Shown: positions 8,835-16,133 of the stretch, piece by piece
How the letters are laid out: the number at the start of each line of letters is the position of its first letter
Position numbering within the stretch: the stretch's first letter is position 1
NCBI RefSeq assembly: GCF_900143245.1
Contig: NZ_FRDK01000005.1
Location: 1 to 64,000 of the forward strand
Direction: 5' to 3'
Origin: Flavobacterium fryxellicola
GTDB taxonomy: Bacteria > Bacteroidota > Bacteroidia > Flavobacteriales > Flavobacteriaceae
Length of the DNA stretch: 64,000 nucleotides
Made by a program: the position numbers and the translations under genes
The notes under the pieces: model-generated
Told to the model about the DNA's origin: nothing
Database searches by the model: none
Seen by the model: only the letters and a program-made list of their open reading frames with translations

Positions 8835-10241
8835 CTATTCCTTCGCTTTCGTCAAATAATACACTGGAATACCAATCAGCATAATCAAAACTCCCCAGCC
8901 ACTTGTGCTCGTTTTAGTATAAAGCAAAGCGACGCAAATCGCACTAGCAACAACAATATAAAGTGCCGGCAAAAATGGATATCCAAAAGCTTTATACGGT
9001 CTTTCAACATTTGGCATTTTCTTGCGAAGAATAAAAATTCCTAATATTGTCAAGATGTAAAATATCAACACGATGATTACTACAAAATCCAGTAAATCTC
9101 CGTATTTCCCTGTCAAACAAAGTGCCGAAGCCCAAATACATTGCGCCCAAATAGACCAAGCTGGAACACTCGCTTTATTTAATTCAGCAGCTTTCTTGAA
9201 GAAAAGGCCGTCTTGAGCCATGGTATAATACACTCTCGCACCCGCCATAATCAGACCGTTATTACAAGCAAAAGTAGAAATCATGATCATTACCGCAATA
9301 ATTAAAGTTCCGATGGAACCAAAAATACTTTGTGACGCCACCACAGCCACACGATCGGATTCGGCCGTTGCAATATCATATAAAGGCACTACTGCCAAAT
9401 ACATAATATTAGCCAAAATATAAATCACACTCACAATCAACGTTCCTAAAAACAAACTCAATCCTACATTGCGTTTTGGATTCTTGATTTCCCCTGCAAT
9501 AAAAGTTACCCCTTCCCAAGCCACACTGGAAAACAGCGAACCCACTAAGGCTGCTGAAATGGCTGATATTAATGTTACTCCACTAATAGGCATCCAAGTC
9601 CCTGAAGTCGTATCAAGCGTTTGTGAAACCCAAGCATTGGTCCAGTTGGCATCCCAAACTTCCATTTTAGCAGCCATAAAACCAAAAATAATCAAACCAG
9701 CCAGCGACAAAATCTTGATTACGGTAAGAACCGTTTGTAAAATCTTAGAGTTTTTAACGCCACGACTGTTAATATAACTCAATAGAATAATGGTGACTAT
9801 AGAAACAATCTGGGCCGCATTGAGTTTAAAACTACCTACCTCATACAGAATATTCTTATCGCTCAAAGGCGCATACAAATACGCAGCAAATTTAGCAAAA
9901 GCCACACCCACTGCGGCAATCGTTCCCGTTTGTATCACGGCAAAAAAGCTCCAGCCGTATAAAAAACCGACTAGTTTTCCGTACGCTTCCTTGATGTACA
10001 CATATTGCCCACCCGCTTTAGGAAACATCGCACTCAATTCGCCATAACTCACAGCCGCAATCACCGTAATAGTGCCTGTAAGCACCCACATCGCAATAAG
10101 CCAACCGGCAGAGCCTACCTGGCGCACCATATCGGAGCTCACAATAAATATCCCGGAACCTATCATAGAACCCACCACAAGCATGGTTCCGTCAAGTAAT
10201 CCTAATTCTCTTTTAAAATCGTCTGGTTTTTGGTCTTCCAT
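8835..10241 (-). CDS. APC-superfamily amino acid permease (LAT-like)
   Basis: A 468-residue inner-membrane protein with about 12 hydrophobic segments. The first helix carries the substrate-binding glycine motif VVGSMIGSGIFI, typical of the APC fold. The helix near residue 255 has SSVAWEGVTFIAGEIKNPKRN, the usual conserved stretch of amino acid permeases, and the C-terminal region has ILRKKMPNVERPYKAFGYPF. Transport is probably of an amino acid by exchange or proton symport; the substrate is not readable. It is a single minus-strand gene whose stop codon abuts the heptamer array. Confidence 0.92.
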   Translation of the reverse strand: MEDQKPDDFKRELGLLDGTMLVVGSMIGSGIFIVSSDMVRQVGSAGWLIAMWVLTGTITVIAAVSYGELSAMFPKAGGQYVYIKEAYGKLVGFLYGWSFFAVIQTGTIAAVGVAFAKFAAYLYAPLSDKNILYEVGSFKLNAAQIVSIVTIILLSYINSRGVKNSKILQTVLTVIKILSLAGLIIFGFMAAKMEVWDANWTNAWVSQTLDTTSGTWMPISGVTLISAISAALVGSLFSSVAWEGVTFIAGEIKNPKRNVGLSLFLGTLIVSVIYILANIMYLAVVPLYDIATAESDRVAVVASQSIFGSIGTLIIAVMIMISTFACNNGLIMAGARVYYTMAQDGLFFKKAAELNKASVPAWSIWAQCIWASALCLTGKYGDLLDFVVIIVLIFYILTILGIFILRKKMPNVERPYKAFGYPFLPALYIVVASAICVALLYTKTSTSGWGVLIMLIGIPVYYLTKAKE

Positions 10242-10321
10242 AAAGCGGATTTTTGGTTTTTAGTTGGCTAAAGATATACTTTTTTTATAAATGTAAAATC
10301 GAATTCCTATTTTTAGGGCAT

Positions 10322-10421
10322 GACCTTGCTTTCACTCTCGTTGCAGCAAGGTCGGGCGGTACGCTGTATCTTTATTTTCTTAAAGAAAGAAAATAAAGGA
10401 TGCCGCTTCCATCCCTCATGC
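10322..10421 (-). repeat. Interspersed hairpin element, copy A
   Basis: A first hairpin (GACCTTGCT/AGCAAGGTC) is followed by the conserved segment GTCGGGCGGTACGCTGTATC, a perfect 12-bp stem CTTTATTTTCTT/AAGAAAATAAAG, then AAAGGATGCCGCTTCCATCC. The ends match copies B (50752-50852) and C (22001-22147, opposite orientation), while the central stem differs in each. It lies in a 398-bp spacer (10242-10639). The rest of that spacer (10422-10639) is AT-rich with no supported gene. Confidence 0.75.
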
Positions 10422-10639
10422 AAACCGCGGTGAATTGCTGTTTATCTATTTCACAACAAAACTAGAGAACCATCTTCAGTAATAAAGTAATACCCTCTTT
10501 TTAAACAGATAAGTCATTTAAGTTTTTTGTGCTATCCCAATAAAACGTACTTTAGTAAGCGCGTATTTAAGGAACATTATACTTCATTCTATACCCTTAC
10601 AACACTAGGATAAATATAAAACAAACAACACCAAAAATC

Positions 10640-11500
10640 ATGAATGCATTACAATTAGGATGGGTTGGATTAGGAAACATGGGAAACCCAATGGTTTTAA
10701 ACTTACTCAAAGCCGGTTTTGAAGTAACCGTTTTCAACCGCACCAAAGACAAAGAAGGACCTTTACTTACAGCAGGCGCAACAGCAGCCACAAGTTTACA
10801 CCAGCTTATTGAAACGGCTGATGTTGTAGTGACCATGTTATCTAACGACACTGCTGTAAAGGAAGTTTTTGAAGGCCCAACGGGATTACTAGCTGCTGCA
10901 ATTCCCGGAAAAATCATCATCAACATGAGTACCGTTGCTCCAGAAACCTCCCGTTATCTCCACACGCTTTGCCAGCTGCATCAAGTTCATTTTATCGATG
11001 CACCGGTTTCAGGAAGCGTCAAACCAGCGCAAGACGGAACCTTAGTTATTCTTGTGGGTGCTTCCAGCGAAGATTATGAAACAGCCCAACCTCTATTTGA
11101 CGCTCTCGGGAAAATCGCCATTCACGTCGGTGCGCCGGGCGTGGCGAGCTCCGCAAAACTAGCCATCAATTACCTGTTAGGATTAAACCTTCAAGGAATA
11201 GCCGAAACCGTTTTGTTTGCCGAAAAAAATGGCGTAAGCAAGCAAGACATGCTCAACATTATCAATCAAGGCGCTTGTGGGAACGGAATTTCGAATATCA
11301 AAACACCTGCTATTTTAAACGACTCTTTCCCCGCCGCATTTGCCTTGAAACACCTCGTTAAAGATTTGAGACTAGCCAAAGAAGCGGGACTCGATTCGCC
11401 ACTCATTCATCCTTTGTATGACAGTTATGCTGCCGCAGAACAAGAAGGATTAGGCGACCAAGATGTAATGGCGATTATTAGTAGTTTGCAGCTTAAATAA
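10640..11500 (+). CDS. NAD(P)-dependent beta-hydroxyacid dehydrogenase (3-hydroxyisobutyrate dehydrogenase family)
   Basis: The 286-residue protein starts with the Rossmann signature LGWVGLGNMGNPMVLNLLKAGF of the beta-hydroxyacid dehydrogenase family. It also has the substrate-binding motif FIDAPVSGSVKPAQDGTL (about residues 117-135), the catalytic Lys region SSAKLAINYLLG (about residue 175, Lys followed by N), and KDLRLAKEAG near the C-terminus. Such enzymes oxidise 3-hydroxyisobutyrate, tartronate semialdehyde, glyoxylate or succinic semialdehyde; the sequence does not settle which. Richer in G+C than the genes that follow it, so it marks the edge of the conserved backbone before the accessory patch. 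Confidence 0.9.
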   Translation: MNALQLGWVGLGNMGNPMVLNLLKAGFEVTVFNRTKDKEGPLLTAGATAATSLHQLIETADVVVTMLSNDTAVKEVFEGPTGLLAAAIPGKIIINMSTVAPETSRYLHTLCQLHQVHFIDAPVSGSVKPAQDGTLVILVGASSEDYETAQPLFDALGKIAIHVGAPGVASSAKLAINYLLGLNLQGIAETVLFAEKNGVSKQDMLNIINQGACGNGISNIKTPAILNDSFPAAFALKHLVKDLRLAKEAGLDSPLIHPLYDSYAAAEQEGLGDQDVMAIISSLQLK

Positions 11501-11606
11501 TATTTGGAATTTTATAATTAATTGTAGTTTGTTATTTTGATAAGTTACAATTTGTTCTTAATTGTAAGAAAATTTTATATATTTGAATATAAATAATACT
11601 AAATAA

Positions 11607-11693
11607 AGCTTCGCCAAGCTATCCAATTAATGGTGCATACACGAAGGTTTGTTTCGCATATATACGAGTTGGTGGTAATACTAAAGCAGAACA
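11607..11693 (+). repeat. Palindrome-rich leader before the DUF262-HEPN pair
   Basis: The stretch contains GCTTCGCCAAGC (arms GCTT/AAGC), then CGAA-loop-TTCG, and ends in ATACTAAAGCAGAACATAA. The last part resembles the right end of the nested palindromes at 13388-13502 and 14050-14166 (CTCAAAGCAGC-AAAACG, CTCAAAGTGGC-ATAACG). The similarity is limited, so membership of the same family is an inference. It separates the hydroxyacid dehydrogenase from the start of the accessory patch. Confidence 0.4.
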
Positions 11694-11722
11694 TAAAATC
11701 AATCATAATTACATAAAAAAAC

Positions 11723-12811
11723 ATGAGTGAAATTAAAGATACAAAAGCATACAGCATAAATGACATTTTGAATTGGAATGATAATAAGGAATTATTACTT
11801 TCTCCAAAATACCAAAGAAATCAAGTTTGGAATCAAAATGCAAAATCATATTTAATTGATACTATTGTTAGAGGATATCCTATTCCTCAAATTTTCATTA
11901 GACAAACAATTGATATAAATACAAGACAAACATTCAGAGAAATAATTGATGGTCAACAAAGAACAAGAACTATAATTGAATTTACACAAAACCTATTCCC
12001 TATTTTAAAATCGCACAACAAAGAGTATGGCGGTTTATATTACGAAAACTTAGATAATGACATAAAAGAACAAATTTTGCATTACAACATAAGTGTTGAA
12101 ATAATCAAAATTAAAGATGATGCCAGAATTTATGAAATGTTTGCTCGTTTAAACACAAATAATATGGCTTTAAATAAGCAAGAATTGCGAAATGCACAAT
12201 TTTGGGGTGAATTCAAAGTTTTCGTTTATCGTAAGTCTTCAGAATTTAAAAATTTGTTTATCGAAAATAAAATTTTCAAAGACAAAGATTTAATGAGAAT
12301 GATTGATGTAGAGTTTTTTAATTCCCTTATAATCCATCTAATGGAGGGAATAACAACCGATAGTTCTAAAAAAACTGATACTTATTATAAAAAATATGAC
12401 AAAGAAATTGATGACATTGATGAAGTTGAATTTAAACTAAATAGAATTTTAGAATTGATTGAAAGAATTCTAGAAAACAATCTATTTACTTCTAAAATAT
12501 TTCTGCGTAAAAGTTATTTTTATACATTATTTTGTGTTTTAAATCATCAATTATTCCATTCTTTAGATGATGATATTCAAGTTACTGAAACATTTAATAA
12601 TGCTTCTATTGATGAACATTTAAATAATTTAATAAACAAATTGTCAATCTTTGAATCAGAATTAAATAGTGCGATTTATGACTTAGACGATGGTAATGAT
12701 CCAAGCGTACAAAAATATTTAACTTTCGAAAAATACCACAGAACTAGAACGACTAGTAAAGCTGAAAGAAAAGAACGTATAAAAATATTGTCTGATTTTA
12801 TTTCTGCATAA
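11723..12811 (+). CDS. DUF262 (GmrSD-type, ParB-like) domain protein
   Basis: The 362-residue protein opens with a DUF262 domain: LSPKYQRNQVWNQ (about residues 26-38), RGYPIPQIFIRQ, and the diagnostic nucleotide-binding/nuclease motif IIDGQQRTRTI (about residues 74-84). DUF262 occurs in type IV restriction enzymes such as GmrSD and in many other defence proteins, where it binds or hydrolyses nucleotides. Here the C-terminal half is helical and lacks the HNH/DUF1524 nuclease domain of full GmrSD. The stop is 3 bp before the start of a HEPN gene, so the two are surely co-expressed. The AT-rich sequence contrasts with the gene to the left. A role in phage defence or as a toxin-antitoxin component is inferred. 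Confidence 0.85.
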   Translation: MSEIKDTKAYSINDILNWNDNKELLLSPKYQRNQVWNQNAKSYLIDTIVRGYPIPQIFIRQTIDINTRQTFREIIDGQQRTRTIIEFTQNLFPILKSHNKEYGGLYYENLDNDIKEQILHYNISVEIIKIKDDARIYEMFARLNTNNMALNKQELRNAQFWGEFKVFVYRKSSEFKNLFIENKIFKDKDLMRMIDVEFFNSLIIHLMEGITTDSSKKTDTYYKKYDKEIDDIDEVEFKLNRILELIERILENNLFTSKIFLRKSYFYTLFCVLNHQLFHSLDDDIQVTETFNNASIDEHLNNLINKLSIFESELNSAIYDLDDGNDPSVQKYLTFEKYHRTRTTSKAERKERIKILSDFISA

Positions 12812-12814
12812 ATT

Positions 12815-13402
12815 ATGAATAATTCAGACTTAATTGACGAAATAGAAAAGTGGAGCCTAACACTTACAAGTAAATCAAATAAAGATTTATATGAATTAGC
12901 TTTTTTTAAGATTTTTATAAAATTTGAAAAATTTCTTTCTGATGCATTTGAAAATTATTCAATAGGTCTGCAAAGCGATTACGGTTATTGTCCAGAAAGA
13001 ATATTGTGCTTTATTGATACTGACCATTTGTACAAAATCATAAAGAAAGATAACAAATCATTTGTAAATCATTATGAAAGCATAAAAAATTTATCTCACT
13101 GTATTTTTCAAGATAATCCTTTTGAAATTTTAACTACTGATGCAAATTATTCAACTGATATAAATAACATGAAAATACTAAGAGATTATATTGCACACGA
13201 AAGCAGTTCTGCAAGAAATAGGTTTATTAAAAGCTTACTGAATAACAAAAGTTTTATATCACCAAATGAATTTCTTTTGAAGAAGAAAAAAATATTGAAT
13301 ATCTCAAATTACACACATTACACAAATATAATGATGGAAATATCAGGTTATTTAATTAACGTCCCTCCGAAAGTACTACCACCAACAGCTGTTTTGATAT
13401 AG
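12815..13402 (+). CDS. HEPN-domain protein, partner of the DUF262 protein
   Basis: A 195-residue, mainly helical protein. The motif LRDYIAHES contains Arg123 and His128, fitting the R-x4-6-H signature of HEPN ribonucleases; it resembles the HEPN families found next to DUF262 genes (MAE_28990/RiboL-PSP-like). HEPN proteins cleave RNA as dimers in toxin-antitoxin and abortive-infection systems. It begins 3 bp after the DUF262 stop. The last dozen codons (NVPPKVLPPTAVLI) run into the left arm of a nested palindrome, so the natural C-terminus may have been replaced by repeat sequence, as happens for genes in cassettes. Activity is inferred from the motif only. Confidence 0.75.
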   Translation: MNNSDLIDEIEKWSLTLTSKSNKDLYELAFFKIFIKFEKFLSDAFENYSIGLQSDYGYCPERILCFIDTDHLYKIIKKDNKSFVNHYESIKNLSHCIFQDNPFEILTTDANYSTDINNMKILRDYIAHESSSARNRFIKSLLNNKSFISPNEFLLKKKKILNISNYTHYTNIMMEISGYLINVPPKVLPPTAVLI

Positions 13403-13502
13403 TGGGGTTTTAGTGGAATTAACGTTTCGCATCAAGTTTTCGTTAAGCGGAAAATTGAGTAGTTACGTTTACCCCACCATCTCAAAGCAGCAAAACGTTA
13501 TG
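13388..13502. repeat. Nested palindrome R1 (cassette-junction-like repeat)
   Basis: Outer arms GCTGTTTTGA (13388-13397) and TCAAAGCAGC (13482-13491), a second pair GTGGGG/CCCCAC (13402-13407, 13472-13477), and an inner pair around ATCAAGTTTTC/GAAAATTGAG make one long imperfect cruciform of about 104 bp, followed by AACGTTATG. It aligns base for base with R2 (14050-14166) over most of its length. The layout, a ~100-bp nested palindrome directly behind an ORF, is that of integron attC-type sites, although the canonical core boxes are not clear. Confidence 0.7.
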
Positions 13503-13529
13503 TATTATTAATAAAAAGCGAAAAGGAAT

Positions 13530-14039
13530 ATGCATAGTTTTGAAGACTTAATATACAGAAGCACATCATTTACATTAACCACATTAGAAGACACTAATTC
13601 TAAAATTATTGATGCACTACAAACAAGTGGATCAACTGTTCATGTAAAAAATCTACAAATGATTCAACTTCAAAAGACAGTATTTGCAATCGGAATGTTC
13701 TCAATGTTTGATGCAATATTACAGGACGAATTAACTTGTCGAAATGGATTTGAAAGTGCGAAAAGAATACTTAAAGAAAAAAAAAAATTAGAACTACATG
13801 ATCATTTTGATCACTTTATCAGCGCAATTAATGTATTAAAACACGGAGAAGGGAGAAGTTATGATCATTTATTATCAAAAATCGAATTGTTACCTTTTAG
13901 AATAAAGTTGAAAGATGAGAATTTCTTTGACGAAGGTGATGTTTCGGAAGTTAATACTTTAGTAGAAGTTGATGACAATTTTGTCTTGAACTGCGCAAAC
14001 TTAATTGAAACGGTTTCACACGAAATTAGGAATGAATAA
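13530..14039 (+). CDS. Hypothetical helical protein, possibly HEPN-like
   Basis: The 169-residue protein is not one I recognise. It has a long helix FAIGMFSMFDAILQDEL (about residues 51-67) and, later, INVLKHGEGRSYDHLL. The arrangement resembles a HEPN-type four-helix fold whose R-N-x3-H motif has become I-N-x3-H, so RNase activity is unlikely even if the fold is right. No signal peptide or membrane helix. It is bounded on both sides by homologous nested palindromes (R1 before, R2 after), so it looks like a single-gene cassette. Composition is AT-rich like the neighbours. Confidence 0.7.
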   Translation: MHSFEDLIYRSTSFTLTTLEDTNSKIIDALQTSGSTVHVKNLQMIQLQKTVFAIGMFSMFDAILQDELTCRNGFESAKRILKEKKKLELHDHFDHFISAINVLKHGEGRSYDHLLSKIELLPFRIKLKDENFFDEGDVSEVNTLVEVDDNFVLNCANLIETVSHEIRNE

Positions 14040-14049
14040 ATTAACAACT

Positions 14050-14166
14050 CATAACAGCCATTTTGAGCTAGCTGGAGTTTAGTGGAATCACCGTGTCGCA
14101 TCAAGTTTTCGTTTAGCCAAAAATTGAGTGGTTTAGAATTTACAGTCATCTCAAAGTGGCATAACG
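14050..14166. repeat. Nested palindrome R2 (cassette-junction-like repeat)
   Basis: Outer arms GCCATTTTGAG (14057-14067) and CTCAAAGTGGC (14150-14160) enclose the same interior as R1, including TAGTGGAAT, TCGCATCAAGTTTTCGTT and AATTGAGT, with scattered substitutions. CATAAC just outside the left arm (14050-14055) is the exact complement of GTTATG at the right end of R1 (13497-13502), so the intervening gene is bounded by a complementary hexamer pair, as expected if a circular cassette had been inserted. Confidence 0.7.
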
Positions 14167-14206
14167 TACGCGGTCAGGTGGGTGCGACGGAAAAATTGAA
14201 CTTAAA

Positions 14207-14731
14207 ATGAAAGAATTTGACATTAATCTCTATTTATCAATAATATCCATTATCATAGGATTTGGTTATGTCTTTTTTTATATGTTGTCAGGAAGAAATC
14301 AAAATCCATTAACATATCGATACCAAAAAGTACTAAATAATAAGATACTTTTAAAACGACATTTAATTTTCGCTTGCTTATTAACAGCGGTAGGAATCTT
14401 TAGATATAATAGTTTAACCCTTGAAACTTATCTCTTTTCACCAATAATTTTTTTAATATTTCTTTTAATTTCAAATAGCATAATGCGAAAAATATATAAA
14501 AGAAATATACTTATCGAAACTCGCAATAAATATAGTTGTAGCCCGAGAGTTAATAAAAGTGCAAAGTTTTTAGATATTTTTTTAGGAGCTTTAATTGGAC
14601 TTTTGAGTTTAGTAAGTCCAATTATTATGAAACACGATAAATTTGATGAAATAAATAAAGAACGTAGAAAATTTAAATCTGAAAAGGATTTATCAAATAA
14701 TAATTATAATTCTCAACTTAAACTAGATTGA
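14207..14731 (+). CDS. Hypothetical membrane protein with four transmembrane helices
   Basis: The 174-residue protein has hydrophobic helices at about residues 5-25, 48-63, 73-92 and 121-142, with a basic loop (RKIYKRN) after the third and a charged C-terminal tail (KFDEINKERRKFKSEKDL). No family is recognised. It follows R2 by about 40 bp and its surroundings show an inverted pair CGCGGTC (14169-14175) / GACCGCG (14805-14811), so it too may be a mobile single-gene unit. Small multi-helix proteins are common in defence and toxin-immunity cassettes, but nothing in the sequence proves such a role. Confidence 0.7.
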   Translation: MKEFDINLYLSIISIIIGFGYVFFYMLSGRNQNPLTYRYQKVLNNKILLKRHLIFACLLTAVGIFRYNSLTLETYLFSPIIFLIFLLISNSIMRKIYKRNILIETRNKYSCSPRVNKSAKFLDIFLGALIGLLSLVSPIIMKHDKFDEINKERRKFKSEKDLSNNNYNSQLKLD

Positions 14732-14789
14732 AAAACAGAAATAAAAAACTACTAAAAAACGAAATGTAAATTCCGAAAGCAAAAACAAC

Positions 14790-14836
14790 CGAACCGCTAA
14801 CCCCGACCGCGCGGAATTGCAATCTGTGCCCATTAC
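14790..14836. repeat. GC-rich palindromic segment behind the membrane-protein gene
   Basis: CTAACCCCGACCGCGCGGAATTGCAATC-type sequence stands out from its AT-rich surroundings. GCGCGGA-ATTGCAA-TCTGTGC can fold as a hairpin with G-T pairs, and CCCCGACCGCG (14801-14811) is the inverted counterpart (9 of 11 bases) of CGCGGTCAGGT at 14169-14179, before the membrane-protein gene. I read the pair as the ends of a cassette-like unit; this is tentative. Confidence 0.5.
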
Positions 14837-15015
14837 AATTGGGTTTTTACATAATATTTGAAGCCTTTTTACTATTGTAAATCCTTAAAATTCAATTGCA
14901 AAGCATTTTACAAAACCCTTTTTTATTGTACGACAAATCAATTATATTTACCAAATAGTCAGACTGTCAAGGTTTGTAAACACACTAGCAATAGCTACAA
15001 AATTGAAAAAAAAAG

Positions 15016-15492
15016 ATGGCAAAAGCAAGATGCTTTGATATAGCATTGATTAAATTTAAGGAAATACAAAATCGTTTCCCACATTTAATTATGACTCTAG
15101 ATTATGATGATGAATTTGTTGATTTATCTATGGAAATTCCGAAACAAAGTGGAATTGATTTCGATATTTGTTTGAATTTACAAAATGAGGATGAACTCCA
15201 TATCGTAACTAATTATCTTTGGTGTCAGTTCTTTTCAGCCCATTCTGAACTTTTGGTAGAAAAATTCTTTGAAAGCGTAGTAGGATTAATCAATGGAAAT
15301 TATAGAATTTTGCAATATGTAAGAAATGACGAGGTTTATAAAGCATTTTTACAAAAGCCAAAAGATGATAATTGGGAAACAATTTATAAAGGATATCAAA
15401 AAATAAGAATGCCGTGGACTACGGTAAAAAAGAATGTCATTCAAAATGGTAAAGATAGTAAGTTGATTACAATACACAAAGTCAACAGCTGA
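15016..15492 (+). CDS. Hypothetical cytosolic protein
   Basis: A 158-residue protein with no signal peptide, membrane helix or motif that I recognise. It is acidic in the first half (YDDEFVDLSMEIPKQSGIDFDICLNLQNEDELH) and basic at the C-terminus. The pattern of a two-layer alpha/beta protein with an immunity-protein-like feel is suggestive only. It is the last gene of the accessory patch and is followed by a terminator. The 284-bp spacer before it (14732-15015) holds the GC-rich palindrome and otherwise nothing I can support; an in-frame start slightly upstream is not excluded. Confidence 0.65.
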   Translation: MAKARCFDIALIKFKEIQNRFPHLIMTLDYDDEFVDLSMEIPKQSGIDFDICLNLQNEDELHIVTNYLWCQFFSAHSELLVEKFFESVVGLINGNYRILQYVRNDEVYKAFLQKPKDDNWETIYKGYQKIRMPWTTVKKNVIQNGKDSKLITIHKVNS

Positions 15493-15596
15493 TACTTCGT
15501 TGAACTTGAAAAACCACAACCAAAGCAATCAGCAGCTAAAGTGTTGAATACTAATTGGAACAAAATCATTTTATCAAACCAACGCTTCCCAAAACT

Positions 15597-15632
15597 AAAA
15601 AAGCTAAACCAATCAAGGTTCAGCTTTTTTTA
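15597..15632. terminator. Bidirectional terminator between the accessory patch and the CDGSH gene
   Basis: AAAAAGCTAAACC pairs with GGTTCAGCTTTTT around a 6-base loop (one mismatch), with A- and T-tracts on the two sides. It lies between the plus-strand orphan and the end of the minus-strand CDGSH gene. Confidence 0.8.
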
Positions 15633-15650
15633 GTTTAAATCAAAAAAAAT

Positions 15651-15878
15651 CTATTTCGTTTTTAATGGAGGCAAGTTGAAGGCGGCGGATTCATGCTCAA
15701 AACCATTGCGGTGTGAACCATCACAAAAAGGTTTGTTGGCTGACAAACCACAACGGCAAAGACCCAAAGCCGTTCTTCCTTCTAATCCGTATGTTTTTCC
15801 TTCGCAGTCTGTTATTTCAAAATCGCCTTCTATTTTTATAGATCCATTGCGATTGATTGTTAGTTTTGTTGTGCTCAT
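15651..15878 (-). CDS. CDGSH iron-sulfur domain protein
   Basis: A 75-residue protein that consists of one CDGSH (mitoNEET-type) zinc-finger-like domain binding a [2Fe-2S] cluster through three cysteines and one histidine. The ligands are Cys41, Cys43, Cys52 and His56 in LCRCGLSANKPFCDGSH. Bacterial single-domain members are cytosolic and are thought to act in redox or iron-sulfur handling. Single gene, with a 255-bp AT-rich spacer to the divergent serine hydrolase gene. Confidence 0.92.
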   Translation of the reverse strand: MSTTKLTINRNGSIKIEGDFEITDCEGKTYGLEGRTALGLCRCGLSANKPFCDGSHRNGFEHESAAFNLPPLKTK

Positions 15879-16133
15879 AATAGTGTTCTTTTAGATGTCA
15901 AAGATTATAATTATTTTTAGAATCCTGTGACTTTACCATACTTTTTTACACGACCAGCGCATAATTTACATTAATTCTATTTTAGCTGTCTAGATTGAGA
16001 AGGAATTTTACAAAATAGGATCATGACACACTCTTTTGCTATAAATAAAATTATTCATAGTCTTTAAATCATTCTACTTTCCAAAAAAAATATTATTTTT
16101 AGAGAATAAAATCAAACCAACAATCTAACTACC

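Noticed and set aside
13388..14166. Definite integron attC assignment
   Set aside because: The core boxes do not fit the consensus on both sides and no integrase is present; kept only as a cassette-like hypothesis.
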